Below are positions 6,996 to 14,553 of a stretch of DNA of 24,702 bases, piece by piece (within the stretch, counting starts at the first letter, position 1; each line of letters opens with the position of its first letter). The translations under genes were made by a program, and so were the position numbers. Location: NCBI GenBank assembly GCA_050736615.1, contig JBOHWL010000009.1, forward strand, positions 1-24,702, read 5' to 3'. The DNA is from JBOHWJ01 sp050736615 (GTDB taxonomy: Bacteria; Desulfobacterota; Binatia; Binatales; Binataceae). The notes under the pieces are model-generated. The model saw nothing but the letters and a program-made list of their open reading frames with translations. It ran no database searches and was not told the DNA's origin.

Positions 6996-7576
6996 AACCT
7001 GTCACTCTCAAGGAGATTTTGCCGCTGCAACAATACGACGTGCTGCGTCCGCGCTTGCGTCCCTTATTCATGGTCGAGAAGGATCGGCGTCGTCTCGCGG
7101 TAGGGGAACATGTGACGCTGCTGTTCGAGAATGCGCGTACGGTCTGGTATCAGGTCCAGGAAATGGTGCGAACCGAGCGCATGACTTCCGAAGATGCAAT
7201 CCGGCACGAGATCGATACCTACAACGAATTGCTGCCGCGCCCGGGCGAGCTGAGCGCCACGGTTATGATCGAATTCGCCCCTGAGGAGCGTGACCGAGCG
7301 TTGCGCGCGCTGGTCGGTATCGAGCGGCAAGTGTTCATCCGGCTCGATCAAAGGCGCGAGCCGGCTCGGTTCGACCTGCGCCAAATGTCGGCGGAGCGCG
7401 TCAGCTCGGTTCAGTTCGCGCGCTTTCCTTTAGGCGGTCTGGAGCCTGACGAATTTCTTGAAATGGCGAAGCGGGAAAAAGTGGCGATAGAAATCGCGCA
7501 TCCTAGCCTCTCCGCGACCGGGGTGATAACCGGAGCTTTGGCGGACGCGCTCGCGCAGGATTTGGCCGAAGACTAA
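6992..7576 (+). CDS. DUF3501 family protein
   Basis: This 194-residue soluble protein has the family pattern: TLKEILPLQQYDVLRP at the N-terminus, then VGEHVTLLFENARTVWYQVQ, EMVRTERM, TYNELLPRPGELSATVMIEF and a C-terminal VSSVQFARFPL. No cofactor motif is obvious. Its ATG overlaps the stop of the iron-sulfur gene by four bases, so the two are made together. Rubrerythrin, GlpC-like protein and DUF3501 recur as neighbours in other bacteria, and this arrangement behind perR suggests a role in peroxide detoxification or in maturation or electron supply. The molecular function is unknown. Confidence 0.85.
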   Translation: MKPVTLKEILPLQQYDVLRPRLRPLFMVEKDRRRLAVGEHVTLLFENARTVWYQVQEMVRTERMTSEDAIRHEIDTYNELLPRPGELSATVMIEFAPEERDRALRALVGIERQVFIRLDQRREPARFDLRQMSAERVSSVQFARFPLGGLEPDEFLEMAKREKVAIEIAHPSLSATGVITGALADALAQDLAED

Positions 7577-8044
7577 AAACACTAACGCCTGCCGGGATTT
7601 CTGATGGAGCTTTCGTTAGCGTATGCCGAATTGGTGCGCGAGTGCACCGAATGGGCTGAAGACGCCCGCTTTCTGACCGCGCATTACGCGATCTGAGTTT
7701 GAAGTTGACTGCAATCGCACAAGCGAGAGCAAACGTATCGATGTGTCTAGCGGCGCAACCGTCACCAATTTATGGCAGTTCAGCACCCTATGTGCGTTGA
7801 CCCTGTGAACGTGCGGAAAATCCGCGAAGAAGCGCTGTAATGGCCACGTCTTTGCTTCTCTGAAGATTTTCTTGACTTCGCCAGCCGCCGAATGCAACCT
7901 GATTCGACGGCACTTAGACAAGTGAGCTTCGGTCAGCGCGCACCGTTCCCAAAGGAGTGCGTGCGGGCTCGGGCGTGCCTAACGGCATAGCGATGATGAG
8001 GGGGCGTCGATTGCCACGGGCGCGTTTGAATATTCCTCCCGTCA
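7577..8044. other. Intergenic region, no gene recognised
   Basis: The 468 bases between the DUF3501 gene and the NusG-like gene contain no frame that resembles a known protein. A 30-codon plus-strand frame starts at 7604 and a minus-strand frame of 101 codons spans 7616-7921; both look accidental. A 20-codon frame (7993-8055) starts MMRGRRLP and ends inside the first codons of the next gene. No convincing promoter, terminator or structured RNA was found. Confidence 0.4.
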
Positions 8045-8581
8045 ATGGTGAATGAGATGTTGCAGCAGACGGATGCGTGCGATGCAAACTGGTATCTGGT
8101 GCGTACCAAACCTGGCAAGGAGCGCTGGGTGCGCGACCAATTGGGCGTGATTTTGCCCGAGGTCTTCCTGCCGATGCTGGAAGCACGAACGCCGCGTTGG
8201 GGACGGATGACGTGGGCGGTGACGCCGCTGTTTCCCTGCTATATGTTCGCGCGATTTGACCTGCAAGAACGTTATTTCGATGTGAAATACATGCCTGGCG
8301 TCCAGGGGTTGGTCTCGGCTGGCCGCGATCCGCTGGCGGTTCCGTCAGTGGTGATCGACGAAATCAGGCAACGCGGCGAAAACGGCGTGGTCAAACTTCC
8401 GGAGGAATCCTTCGGCAACGGCGATCACCTTCGCGTAGTCGATGGTCCGTTCCGCGGCTTCGAAGCGGTATTTGAACGTTATCTCTCAGGTACTGAACGG
8501 GTCGCAATCCTGCTCAGTACGGTGGAGGCGACCGGCCTGCGCGTAGTGCTCTCGGCCGCCGCCGTTACCAAGTGTTCGTGA
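8045..8581 (+). CDS. NusG paralogue of the RfaH/antiterminator type
   Basis: The 178-residue protein has an N-terminal NGN domain (WYLVRTKPGKERWV, then PLFPCYMFARFDL and MPGVQGLVSAG) and a C-terminal KOW domain (NGDHLRVVDGPFRGFEAVFERY). Such proteins bind RNA polymerase and stop early termination. The housekeeping NusG normally lies with secE and ribosomal genes; this copy stands alone, and its wording (LFPCYMF, GVQGLVSAG, PFRG) fits the specialised RfaH-like group that controls long surface polysaccharide or secondary-metabolite operons. No such operon is in the window. ATG at 8045 is used; ATG at 8057 is possible. Neither has a good ribosome binding site. The gene converges on pepP, with 17 bases between stops. 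Confidence 0.85.
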   Translation: MVNEMLQQTDACDANWYLVRTKPGKERWVRDQLGVILPEVFLPMLEARTPRWGRMTWAVTPLFPCYMFARFDLQERYFDVKYMPGVQGLVSAGRDPLAVPSVVIDEIRQRGENGVVKLPEESFGNGDHLRVVDGPFRGFEAVFERYLSGTERVAILLSTVEATGLRVVLSAAAVTKCS

Positions 8582-8598
8582 CCCCAAGTCATCGGCAA

Positions 8599-9918
8599 TC
8601 AAGCGTGTGCCGCGCTGAGGGCTTCAATTTCCGCCACTGATTTGGGCACCGCGGCGGTCAATACTTCGCGCCCCTCGGCCGTAACCAGCACGTCATCCTC
8701 GATACGGATGCCGATGCCACGGAAAGCCTCGGGGGCGCGTTCATCGTCGGCTGAGATGTAAATTCCGGGTTCGACCGTCAACACCATGCCGGGCTCGAGT
8801 TGGCGCGATGCGCCATCGCGCCGATAGAGTCCGACGTCATGGACGTCCATGCCCAGCCAGTGACTGGTGCGATGCATGTAATAGCGGCGAAAAGAGCCGG
8901 CCGCTAAAGCCTCATCGGCGGTTCCCTCGAGCAATCCGACTGCGCACATGCCTTCGACCAGCACGCGCAACGCGGCGTCGTGAACGTCATCGAACCTGGC
9001 GCCGTGCTTGATGATTTCGATCCCGCGGCGCTGCGCCTCGAGCACGACTTCATAAAGGTCACGCTGAAGCGGATTGAATTTATCAGCGACGGGAAAGGTG
9101 CGGGTGACGTCGGCGGCATAGAAATCATATTCGCAGCCGGCGTCGATTAGCAGCAAATCACCGCGCTCCATCTGGCGATCGTTGTGAGTGTAGTGGAGCG
9201 TCGCGGCATTCGGTCCCGAGGCAACAATCGACGGATAGCTGGGACCCGCGCCTCCACGCGAACGAAACACATAATCCACCAGCGCCTCGATCTCCCATTC
9301 CATCATGCCGCCGCGCGCCTCGGCCATCGCGCGCCGATGCGCTTCGTGGGAAATCGCGATTGCGCGGCGCATCAAAGCGAGTTCTTCAGGCCGCTTCAGC
9401 AGACGCTCTTCGTGAATAATCTCGCGTGGATCGAGCAGTGCGCCGGCGCCGGAACCCAGCCGCGGCCGCATCGCTTGCGAATAACGCAGCAGCTCGAGCA
9501 TGCGCGCGTTGATTTTTTCGTTGAGGCCCAGCGGATAATAGACCCGATCAACTTTTTCGAGACAGCGGGCGACCACATTTTCGAATTGATCGGGTATATA
9601 CGCCTGATTGGCGCCATAATCCGCGATCGCGCCCTCCACTCCGGCGCGCCGGCCGGTCCAGGTCTCACGCTCCTTGTCGCGCGGACGAACAAAAAGAATG
9701 AACTCGTCTTTTTGCCCGGGTGCGAACAGCGCCATCGATTCGGGTTCGTCGAAACCGGTCAGATAATGGAAATCATTGTCCTGGCGGTAAATGAATTCGA
9801 CATCGTTGGAGCGGACGGCTATCGGGGCGCTCGGCAGAATGGCCACGGCATCACCGATCGCCTCCATGAAACGGCGGCGCCGCTGAACAAAGATTTCAAG
9901 CTTTCCGTTGACATTCAC
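8599..9918 (-). CDS. pepP: Xaa-Pro aminopeptidase (aminopeptidase P, M24B)
   Basis: The 439-residue enzyme removes an N-terminal residue that precedes proline. The N-terminal AMP_N domain (FMEAIGDAVAILPSAP, YLTGFDEPES) is followed by the pita-bread M24 domain. The five metal ligands are present: two Asp in LIDAGCEYDFYAADVTRTFP, His in HRTSHWLGMDVHD, Glu in LTVEPGIYI and Glu in IRIEDDVLVT. Length matches E. coli PepP. The start is GTG at 9918, preceded by GAGG about nine bases upstream. It is the last gene of a minus-strand run with an SMP-30 protein and CoA-transferases; a metabolic link is not evident. Confidence 0.93.
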   Translation of the reverse strand: MNVNGKLEIFVQRRRRFMEAIGDAVAILPSAPIAVRSNDVEFIYRQDNDFHYLTGFDEPESMALFAPGQKDEFILFVRPRDKERETWTGRRAGVEGAIADYGANQAYIPDQFENVVARCLEKVDRVYYPLGLNEKINARMLELLRYSQAMRPRLGSGAGALLDPREIIHEERLLKRPEELALMRRAIAISHEAHRRAMAEARGGMMEWEIEALVDYVFRSRGGAGPSYPSIVASGPNAATLHYTHNDRQMERGDLLLIDAGCEYDFYAADVTRTFPVADKFNPLQRDLYEVVLEAQRRGIEIIKHGARFDDVHDAALRVLVEGMCAVGLLEGTADEALAAGSFRRYYMHRTSHWLGMDVHDVGLYRRDGASRQLEPGMVLTVEPGIYISADDERAPEAFRGIGIRIEDDVLVTAEGREVLTAAVPKSVAEIEALSAAHA

Positions 9919-10012
9919 CGCGTCTGCCTCAAAGCGGCGTTAAGCGAGCCGTTCGAGACGATGAGCATACTTGCCGGAAATTTCACGATTAAAAATCCCA
10001 CCGCCACATTCA

Positions 10013-10855
10013 CTATGGCCACCCGGCTCCCGCAACCGCGACGGCGGCCGTTTCGATTCGGGCGCTGCGCTTCTCCCGGCATTCGTCGGGATTGATACTT
10101 TCCGCGAGCAGAATAAACAGTGTCCGGCGATCATTACCGCCGAGGGCGCATGCGATCGGCATCAGCTCGAACCGCATCCGCTCGACGATCGCGCCGCCTT
10201 CACGCACTCGCAGAAGTTCTTTTGTGAACGGTGACGCCACCCAGATAGCGTTTTCGGCGTCCAGCGCGATACCGTCGGGCACCGCCTCGCCAAGCTCAGC
10301 CCATATCCGCCGATTGGTCAGTGAGCCGTCATCGTCAATATGAAAGGAGATGAGCCGATGGCCCATCGACTCGCCGACGATCAGGGTTGCGCCATCGGGC
10401 GTGATCACGCTGCCGTTGGGAAACTCCAGATCGCGCGCGGCCACGCGGGCGTTGCCGTCGGGCATAACCAACACCAATTCGGCCGGCTTGAACGGAGCGT
10501 TGGAAATCAGGTCGTAGCCGAAATTGCCGACGTAGGCGCGCCCTCTCCCATCAACTACCATGTCGTTGCAATAAAAAGAGGCCAAACCGCTGAGGTCCGC
10601 CGCAACTTTTAGCCCGTCCGGATCTAGCCGCAACAGGCGCCGGTCGGTCATCGAGACGATCAGCAAACGCCCATCGGGCAACCATCCCAAACCCGAGGGC
10701 CAAGCCGGCACCTCCGCCACTATGTCCGCTTTGCCGTCGAGCCCGACGGCCATTACGCGATGCGCATGCATATCGGAAAACCACAGCCGGCCCTCATGCC
10801 AGCGTGGTCCTTCGGGAAACGCCAACCCGTCGAGCAACAGTTTCGTCTCACTCAT
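10013..10855 (-). CDS. SMP-30/gluconolactonase family lactone hydrolase
   Basis: The 280-residue protein is a six-bladed beta-propeller of the SMP-30/gluconolaconase/LRE family, which hydrolyses sugar or other lactones with one divalent metal. Metal ligands of the family are recognisable: Glu15 (FPEGPRW), Asn147 (FPNGSVITPDG) and Asp194 (VPDGIALD), with Asn97 (YCNDMVVDGRGRAYVG) as substrate-binding residue. The start ATG has GAGG about eight bases upstream. It lies 28 bases downstream of the CoA-transferase gene, so it is probably in the same operon. The substrate is unknown. Confidence 0.88.
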   Translation of the reverse strand: MSETKLLLDGLAFPEGPRWHEGRLWFSDMHAHRVMAVGLDGKADIVAEVPAWPSGLGWLPDGRLLIVSMTDRRLLRLDPDGLKVAADLSGLASFYCNDMVVDGRGRAYVGNFGYDLISNAPFKPAELVLVMPDGNARVAARDLEFPNGSVITPDGATLIVGESMGHRLISFHIDDDGSLTNRRIWAELGEAVPDGIALDAENAIWVASPFTKELLRVREGGAIVERMRFELMPIACALGGNDRRTLFILLAESINPDECREKRSARIETAAVAVAGAGWP

Positions 10856-10883
10856 AAAATCGCCTCAATCTGAATGGCCGGCT

Positions 10884-12128
10884 TCATGTAAGCGCGCCGG
10901 CTTGCCGCATAGCGGCAACCTCGCTCGCGCTGTAGCCGAGCAAACCGGTCAGCACCTCGTCGGTATGTTGTCCCATCAATGGCGCGGGCGCCTTCACGGC
11001 ACAATGCGTGCGGCTCATTTTGTATGGAATCCCGCAATGCTGCATCGCGCCCACTTCCGGATGTTTCAAGTAGACAAAGTAGTCACGCTCCTTGAGATGC
11101 GGGTCCTCCTCGGACAGGTAGCGATTGTCGGCCACCACGGCGGCGGCCACGCCGGCCTCCTGTATCATCCGCGCAACCTCATCGGCCTTGCGCGACGCGG
11201 TCCATTGCGCGATCAGCGCTTCGAGTTCGTTCTCGTTGCGCTTGCGCATTTCGAGCGTCGCAAAGCGCGCATCAGTGGCGAGCGCCGGGTCGATTACTTT
11301 GGCCAGCCGCCGCCATTCGTCGTCATCCGCCGCCACGATGGCGATCCATTGATCGACCGTTTGATCCAGAACCTTTTCGGGACGGTCGAGACATTTGAAG
11401 ATGCCATGCGGCGCCATCAGCTTGTCCCGATTGCCCATCCGCTCGGTCTCGACGCCGTTCATCGTGTACTCAAGGATGCCTTCCGCGAGCATATCCATCG
11501 CGCATTCCCACTGGCTCATGTCGATGTACTGGCCTTCGCCGGTGCGCGCACGATGGTAAAGCGCGGTGAGCACGGCGAAAGCGCCATGCGCGCCCGCATT
11601 CGGATCGGCGTAGCTGAAACCGGAGTGCATCGGAGGCCACCCTTGATAGCCGGTCAGTGCCGATAGTCCGGACAACGGCACCTGCGCCGGACCGTAGGCG
11701 ACATATTCCTTGTAAGGACCAGTGTCGCCATAGCCCGACAGCGACGCCATGATGATGTCCGGCTTGATGTGTTTTACCGCGGCATAGCCGAAGCCCAGCT
11801 TCTCCATCACGCCGTATGCGAAATTGTTGATCACCACATCGCTTTTCGCGATCAGGCGGCGCCCAACTTCGCGCGCGGCCGCCTCTTTGAAATTCAGCGT
11901 AATCGAGCGCTTGCCTTGATTGTACTGGTTGAAATAACCGGAGCGGTTAAGGCCGCCGGGCACCGCGTCGGGCCAGGGCGCCAGCACACGCGTGATACAC
12001 GGACGGGAGCTGGTTTCTATCCGGATCACATCGGCGCCGAGATGGGCGAGTTGGAGCGTGCAAAATGGTCCCGCCCAGACCCAGGTAAAATCAGCGATAC
12101 GAATTCCATCCAGCGGTGGTTTGGCCAT
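10884..12128 (-). CDS. CaiB/BaiF family III CoA-transferase, catalytically complete subunit
   Basis: The 414-residue protein transfers CoA between carboxylic acids through a covalent aspartyl intermediate. The N-terminal Rossmann part (IRIADFTWVWAGPFCTLQLAHLGADVIRIE) is typical. The catalytic Asp corresponding to Asp169 of formyl-CoA transferase is Asp175 in YADPNAGAHGA. The following GQYIDMSQWE and C-terminal APLMGQHTDEVL motifs are also intact. Its ATG shares one base with the stop of the preceding transferase gene (TGATG), which suggests equimolar synthesis and a heteromeric enzyme. The TWVWAGPF wording resembles subunits of two-component transferases such as benzylsuccinate CoA-transferase, but the substrate cannot be read from sequence. 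Confidence 0.9.
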   Translation of the reverse strand: MAKPPLDGIRIADFTWVWAGPFCTLQLAHLGADVIRIETSSRPCITRVLAPWPDAVPGGLNRSGYFNQYNQGKRSITLNFKEAAAREVGRRLIAKSDVVINNFAYGVMEKLGFGYAAVKHIKPDIIMASLSGYGDTGPYKEYVAYGPAQVPLSGLSALTGYQGWPPMHSGFSYADPNAGAHGAFAVLTALYHRARTGEGQYIDMSQWECAMDMLAEGILEYTMNGVETERMGNRDKLMAPHGIFKCLDRPEKVLDQTVDQWIAIVAADDDEWRRLAKVIDPALATDARFATLEMRKRNENELEALIAQWTASRKADEVARMIQEAGVAAAVVADNRYLSEEDPHLKERDYFVYLKHPEVGAMQHCGIPYKMSRTHCAVKAPAPLMGQHTDEVLTGLLGYSASEVAAMRQAGALT

Positions 12129-13333
12129 CAGATCACATCCATACGCTTGAGTTCGGCGATACGCGCGGCCGAAAGCTTGAGGCGGCCGAAAACTTCCTCA
12201 TTGTGCTGCCCCAGAGTGGGCGCCGGCCGGCGGATTTCCCAAGGTGTCGCGCTGTATTTCAGCGGCGCGCCGGGATACTTGTGCGCCCCCGCGAGCGGCT
12301 GCGCGATTTCCACGAAAAATCCCCGCGCTTTCAGATGAATCGAGTTGAGCAGATCGCCCATGGTCGAGACCGGCGCGAATGGCACGCGCCGCTCCTGCAC
12401 CTTCTGGTAAAGATCGAGCACAGTCTGTTGGCTCACGTATTCTTCGAGAAAGATTTTAAGCGCCTCCCAATTTTCCGCCCGCTTCACACGATCCGAGAAG
12501 ATTTCTTCACTGGCCCATTCGGGATTGCCCATAACCTCGACAAAAGCGCGCCACTGATGCTCCTCGACGCAGCAGACGTAAATCCAGCCGTCCTTGCATT
12601 GCATCGATTCGACCGGCTGAATCGGTTTGCGTCCGAGCCGCGTCGCAATGACCTTCATATACGGCCAATACTCGAAGGTCATCTCCAGTTCCGAAGCGAG
12701 CGCCTCCTGAATCGAGACATCAATTTGCTGGCCCCGGCCGTCGCGTAATTGCGCGAACACCGCCCCCATGGTGGCGACCGCCGCATGCACGCCGCCCTGA
12801 AAACCGGCCTGGCTGCCGAAGGTGCGCAGCGGCGGCAATTCGGGGTAATCGGCGCCCGCTCCGTTAAGCACGCACACGCCGCCGGCACTCCAGGTGGTGA
12901 GTTCTTCCATGCGCCAGTCGCGCCGCGGTCCGGTGAGGCCAAAAGGCAACACCGAGGTCATCACGAGCCGGGGATTGACTTCGCTCAAGCGCTCGAAGGT
13001 GAGCCCGATACGGCGCATATCGGCGGGACGCACATTATGAACCAGCACGTCGGCTTGCGCCGCCAATTTTTCGAGCAGTTCGAAGCCTTCGGGTCGCGCA
13101 ATATCCAGCGTAACGCCGAGTTTGTTGGTATTGAGATAAAGAAACAAACCGCTCTTCTCGGGATGCGCGGCGCCGCCCGGGAATGGACCTCGCATGCGCG
13201 CGCGGTCCCCCGCTCCAGGCCTTTCGACCTTGATTACTTCGGCACCCATGTCGGCCATCAGCTTGGCCGCGTAGGGCGCGCTCACCAGTTCGCCAATTTC
13301 GATAATTTTCAGATTGGATAGCGCCGCAGCCAT
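12128..13333 (-). CDS. CaiB/BaiF family III CoA-transferase lacking the catalytic Asp
   Basis: The 401-residue protein has the family fold: LKIIEIGELVSAPYAAKLMADMGAEVIKVE at the N-terminus, NKLGVTLDI, GRGQQIDVSIQEA and the C-terminal PTLGQHNEEVF. At the active site the pattern Asp-x4-Gly-x-His-type reads AGFQGGVHAA, so Gly177 stands six residues before His183, where the partner subunit has Asp175 before His181. Without this Asp the usual covalent mechanism is not available. It may be a structural or substrate-binding subunit of a heteromer with the next gene product. The gene starts with ATG 21 bases after the YciI-like gene. Confidence 0.88.
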   Translation of the reverse strand: MAAALSNLKIIEIGELVSAPYAAKLMADMGAEVIKVERPGAGDRARMRGPFPGGAAHPEKSGLFLYLNTNKLGVTLDIARPEGFELLEKLAAQADVLVHNVRPADMRRIGLTFERLSEVNPRLVMTSVLPFGLTGPRRDWRMEELTTWSAGGVCVLNGAGADYPELPPLRTFGSQAGFQGGVHAAVATMGAVFAQLRDGRGQQIDVSIQEALASELEMTFEYWPYMKVIATRLGRKPIQPVESMQCKDGWIYVCCVEEHQWRAFVEVMGNPEWASEEIFSDRVKRAENWEALKIFLEEYVSQQTVLDLYQKVQERRVPFAPVSTMGDLLNSIHLKARGFFVEIAQPLAGAHKYPGAPLKYSATPWEIRRPAPTLGQHNEEVFGRLKLSAARIAELKRMDVI

Positions 13334-13354
13334 TCGGATACCCCGCCATGGAGT

Positions 13355-13627
13355 TTACTCAGGCACAACTTTGCGAAACGGTTTCACCTCGACCCTTTCG
13401 AACACACCCTCCCTCGTATAGGGATCGTTGCGCGCGAATTCGAGTGCCGCCGCTTCGTTTTCCATATCCATCACGATCAAGCTGCCGCTGCCGTCCGTGA
13501 ACGGCCCACCCAATAGCACCCGACCGCGCTCGACCCACGGCTTGAGATTCGCGAGATGGGCTGGCCGCACTGTGGGCCGCAAGCTGGCACCGTTTGGTCC
13601 GTCATGACCGATTATTACGAACAGCAT
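13355..13627 (-). CDS. YciI-like (YCII) small protein
   Basis: The 90-residue protein has a ferredoxin-like YCII domain. It begins MLFVIIGHDGPNG and contains HLANLKPWVERGRVLLGGPF, followed by GSLIVMDMENEAAALEFARN and DPYTREGVFERVEVKPF, the standard family order. His-Asp pairs in such proteins may serve acid-base chemistry, but few functions are known. AGGG lies seven to eight bases before the ATG. It is the first gene of a minus-strand run with the two CoA-transferases, so it may act on the same pathway intermediate. The 140 bases upstream must hold the promoter, but no clear -35/-10 pair was found. Confidence 0.88.
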   Translation of the reverse strand: MLFVIIGHDGPNGASLRPTVRPAHLANLKPWVERGRVLLGGPFTDGSGSLIVMDMENEAAALEFARNDPYTREGVFERVEVKPFRKVVPE

Positions 13628-13767
13628 GGTCTAACCCTGCAGTTGGCCGCGCGCCCACAATTTCAGGAGCGGCCGTTCTCCCGGCGTCTATCTCGAAAAA
13701 GGACGCTGTTTAGAGGCTAGCATGCGTTCGCGCCAACGCTCCAGCCTACATGAGCGGGAGGCGACGC

Positions 13768-14553
13768 TTAGCGCGGGACCACCGCGCCATAGCCAGTGTA
13801 GTAGCACATGAAATGAGCCACGCCGATTAGGGCGAGCACGACAAAGGCGGCGAGGTCGCCCGGCCCGGCCTGGTATTGAACGTAGCTGGTCGGTTGCGCA
13901 TTGGTCCCGAAGCCACGCGACTCGAGGGCCATCGCCATATTGTTGGCCTTGCGCAGCGCACCCATGAATACTGGAATGACCACTGGTACATAGCGCCGGA
14001 TGCGTTCGAGCGGTCCACCGCGATTGAAATCGTAACCGCGCAGCGTTTGCGCCTGCACCACCGAGAATGCCGAATCCATAAATAGCGGCACCAGGCGGAA
14101 GGCGAGCGTGATGGCAAAGCCCACACGATAGGGTACGCCCAAACGCGCCAATCCGGCGGTGAATTCCTCGACCTTCGTGGTTGAGAGAAAGAGCACGGAG
14201 GCGGCCAACAGCTCAGCTAATTTTATCCCGCGGCCAAAGCCGAACAGCAACGAGGCCCGGCTGATGAAGATCACGCGGGTATGGACTAGCGGCACGCCCT
14301 CCCGATAGGTGAGCATCCAGACCAGCGTCGTGAAGAAAACCAGCGGGATGAAGAGCCATCGCAGCGCATAAAAGTTCGGCCACGCGCCGCCAATTTGCGC
14401 CAGCACCATTATCAGCAACCCAAGCGGCAATAACGCGAGCGGAGTGTCAACCCAATAGACCGACCAGAACATGATGAACAGGGCGAAGACCTTGACCGTC
14501 GGATGCAAGCGATGAATGAAGCTGCCGCGCTCTATGTACAAGTAGATCGGCAT
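13768..14553 (-). CDS. ecfT: ECF transporter transmembrane protein EcfT
   Basis: The 261-residue membrane protein is the T component of an energy-coupling factor transporter. About five or six hydrophobic segments are visible. The two Ala/Ser-Arg-Gly coupling motifs that touch the ATPases are present as TLRGYDF and ESRGFG near the C-terminal half. Hydrophilic linker IRRYVPVVIPVFMGALRKANNMAMALES lies between them as in the family. The ATG follows the stop of the fused ATPase gene with no gap, so T and A components are translated together. Confidence 0.92.
   Translation of the reverse strand: MPIYLYIERGSFIHRLHPTVKVFALFIMFWSVYWVDTPLALLPLGLLIMVLAQIGGAWPNFYALRWLFIPLVFFTTLVWMLTYREGVPLVHTRVIFISRASLLFGFGRGIKLAELLAASVLFLSTTKVEEFTAGLARLGVPYRVGFAITLAFRLVPLFMDSAFSVVQAQTLRGYDFNRGGPLERIRRYVPVVIPVFMGALRKANNMAMALESRGFGTNAQPTSYVQYQAGPGDLAAFVVLALIGVAHFMCYYTGYGAVVPR

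Noticed and set aside
7616..7921. 101-codon minus-strand frame in the gap before the NusG-like gene
   Set aside because: No family resemblance, no ribosome binding site; the composition is like random intergenic DNA.
9184..10095. 303-codon plus-strand frame
   Set aside because: It lies antisense to pepP, whose metal ligands and length are intact, and its translation resembles no protein.
10722..11666. 314-codon plus-strand frame
   Set aside because: It is a shadow of the SMP-30 and CoA-transferase genes on the other strand.
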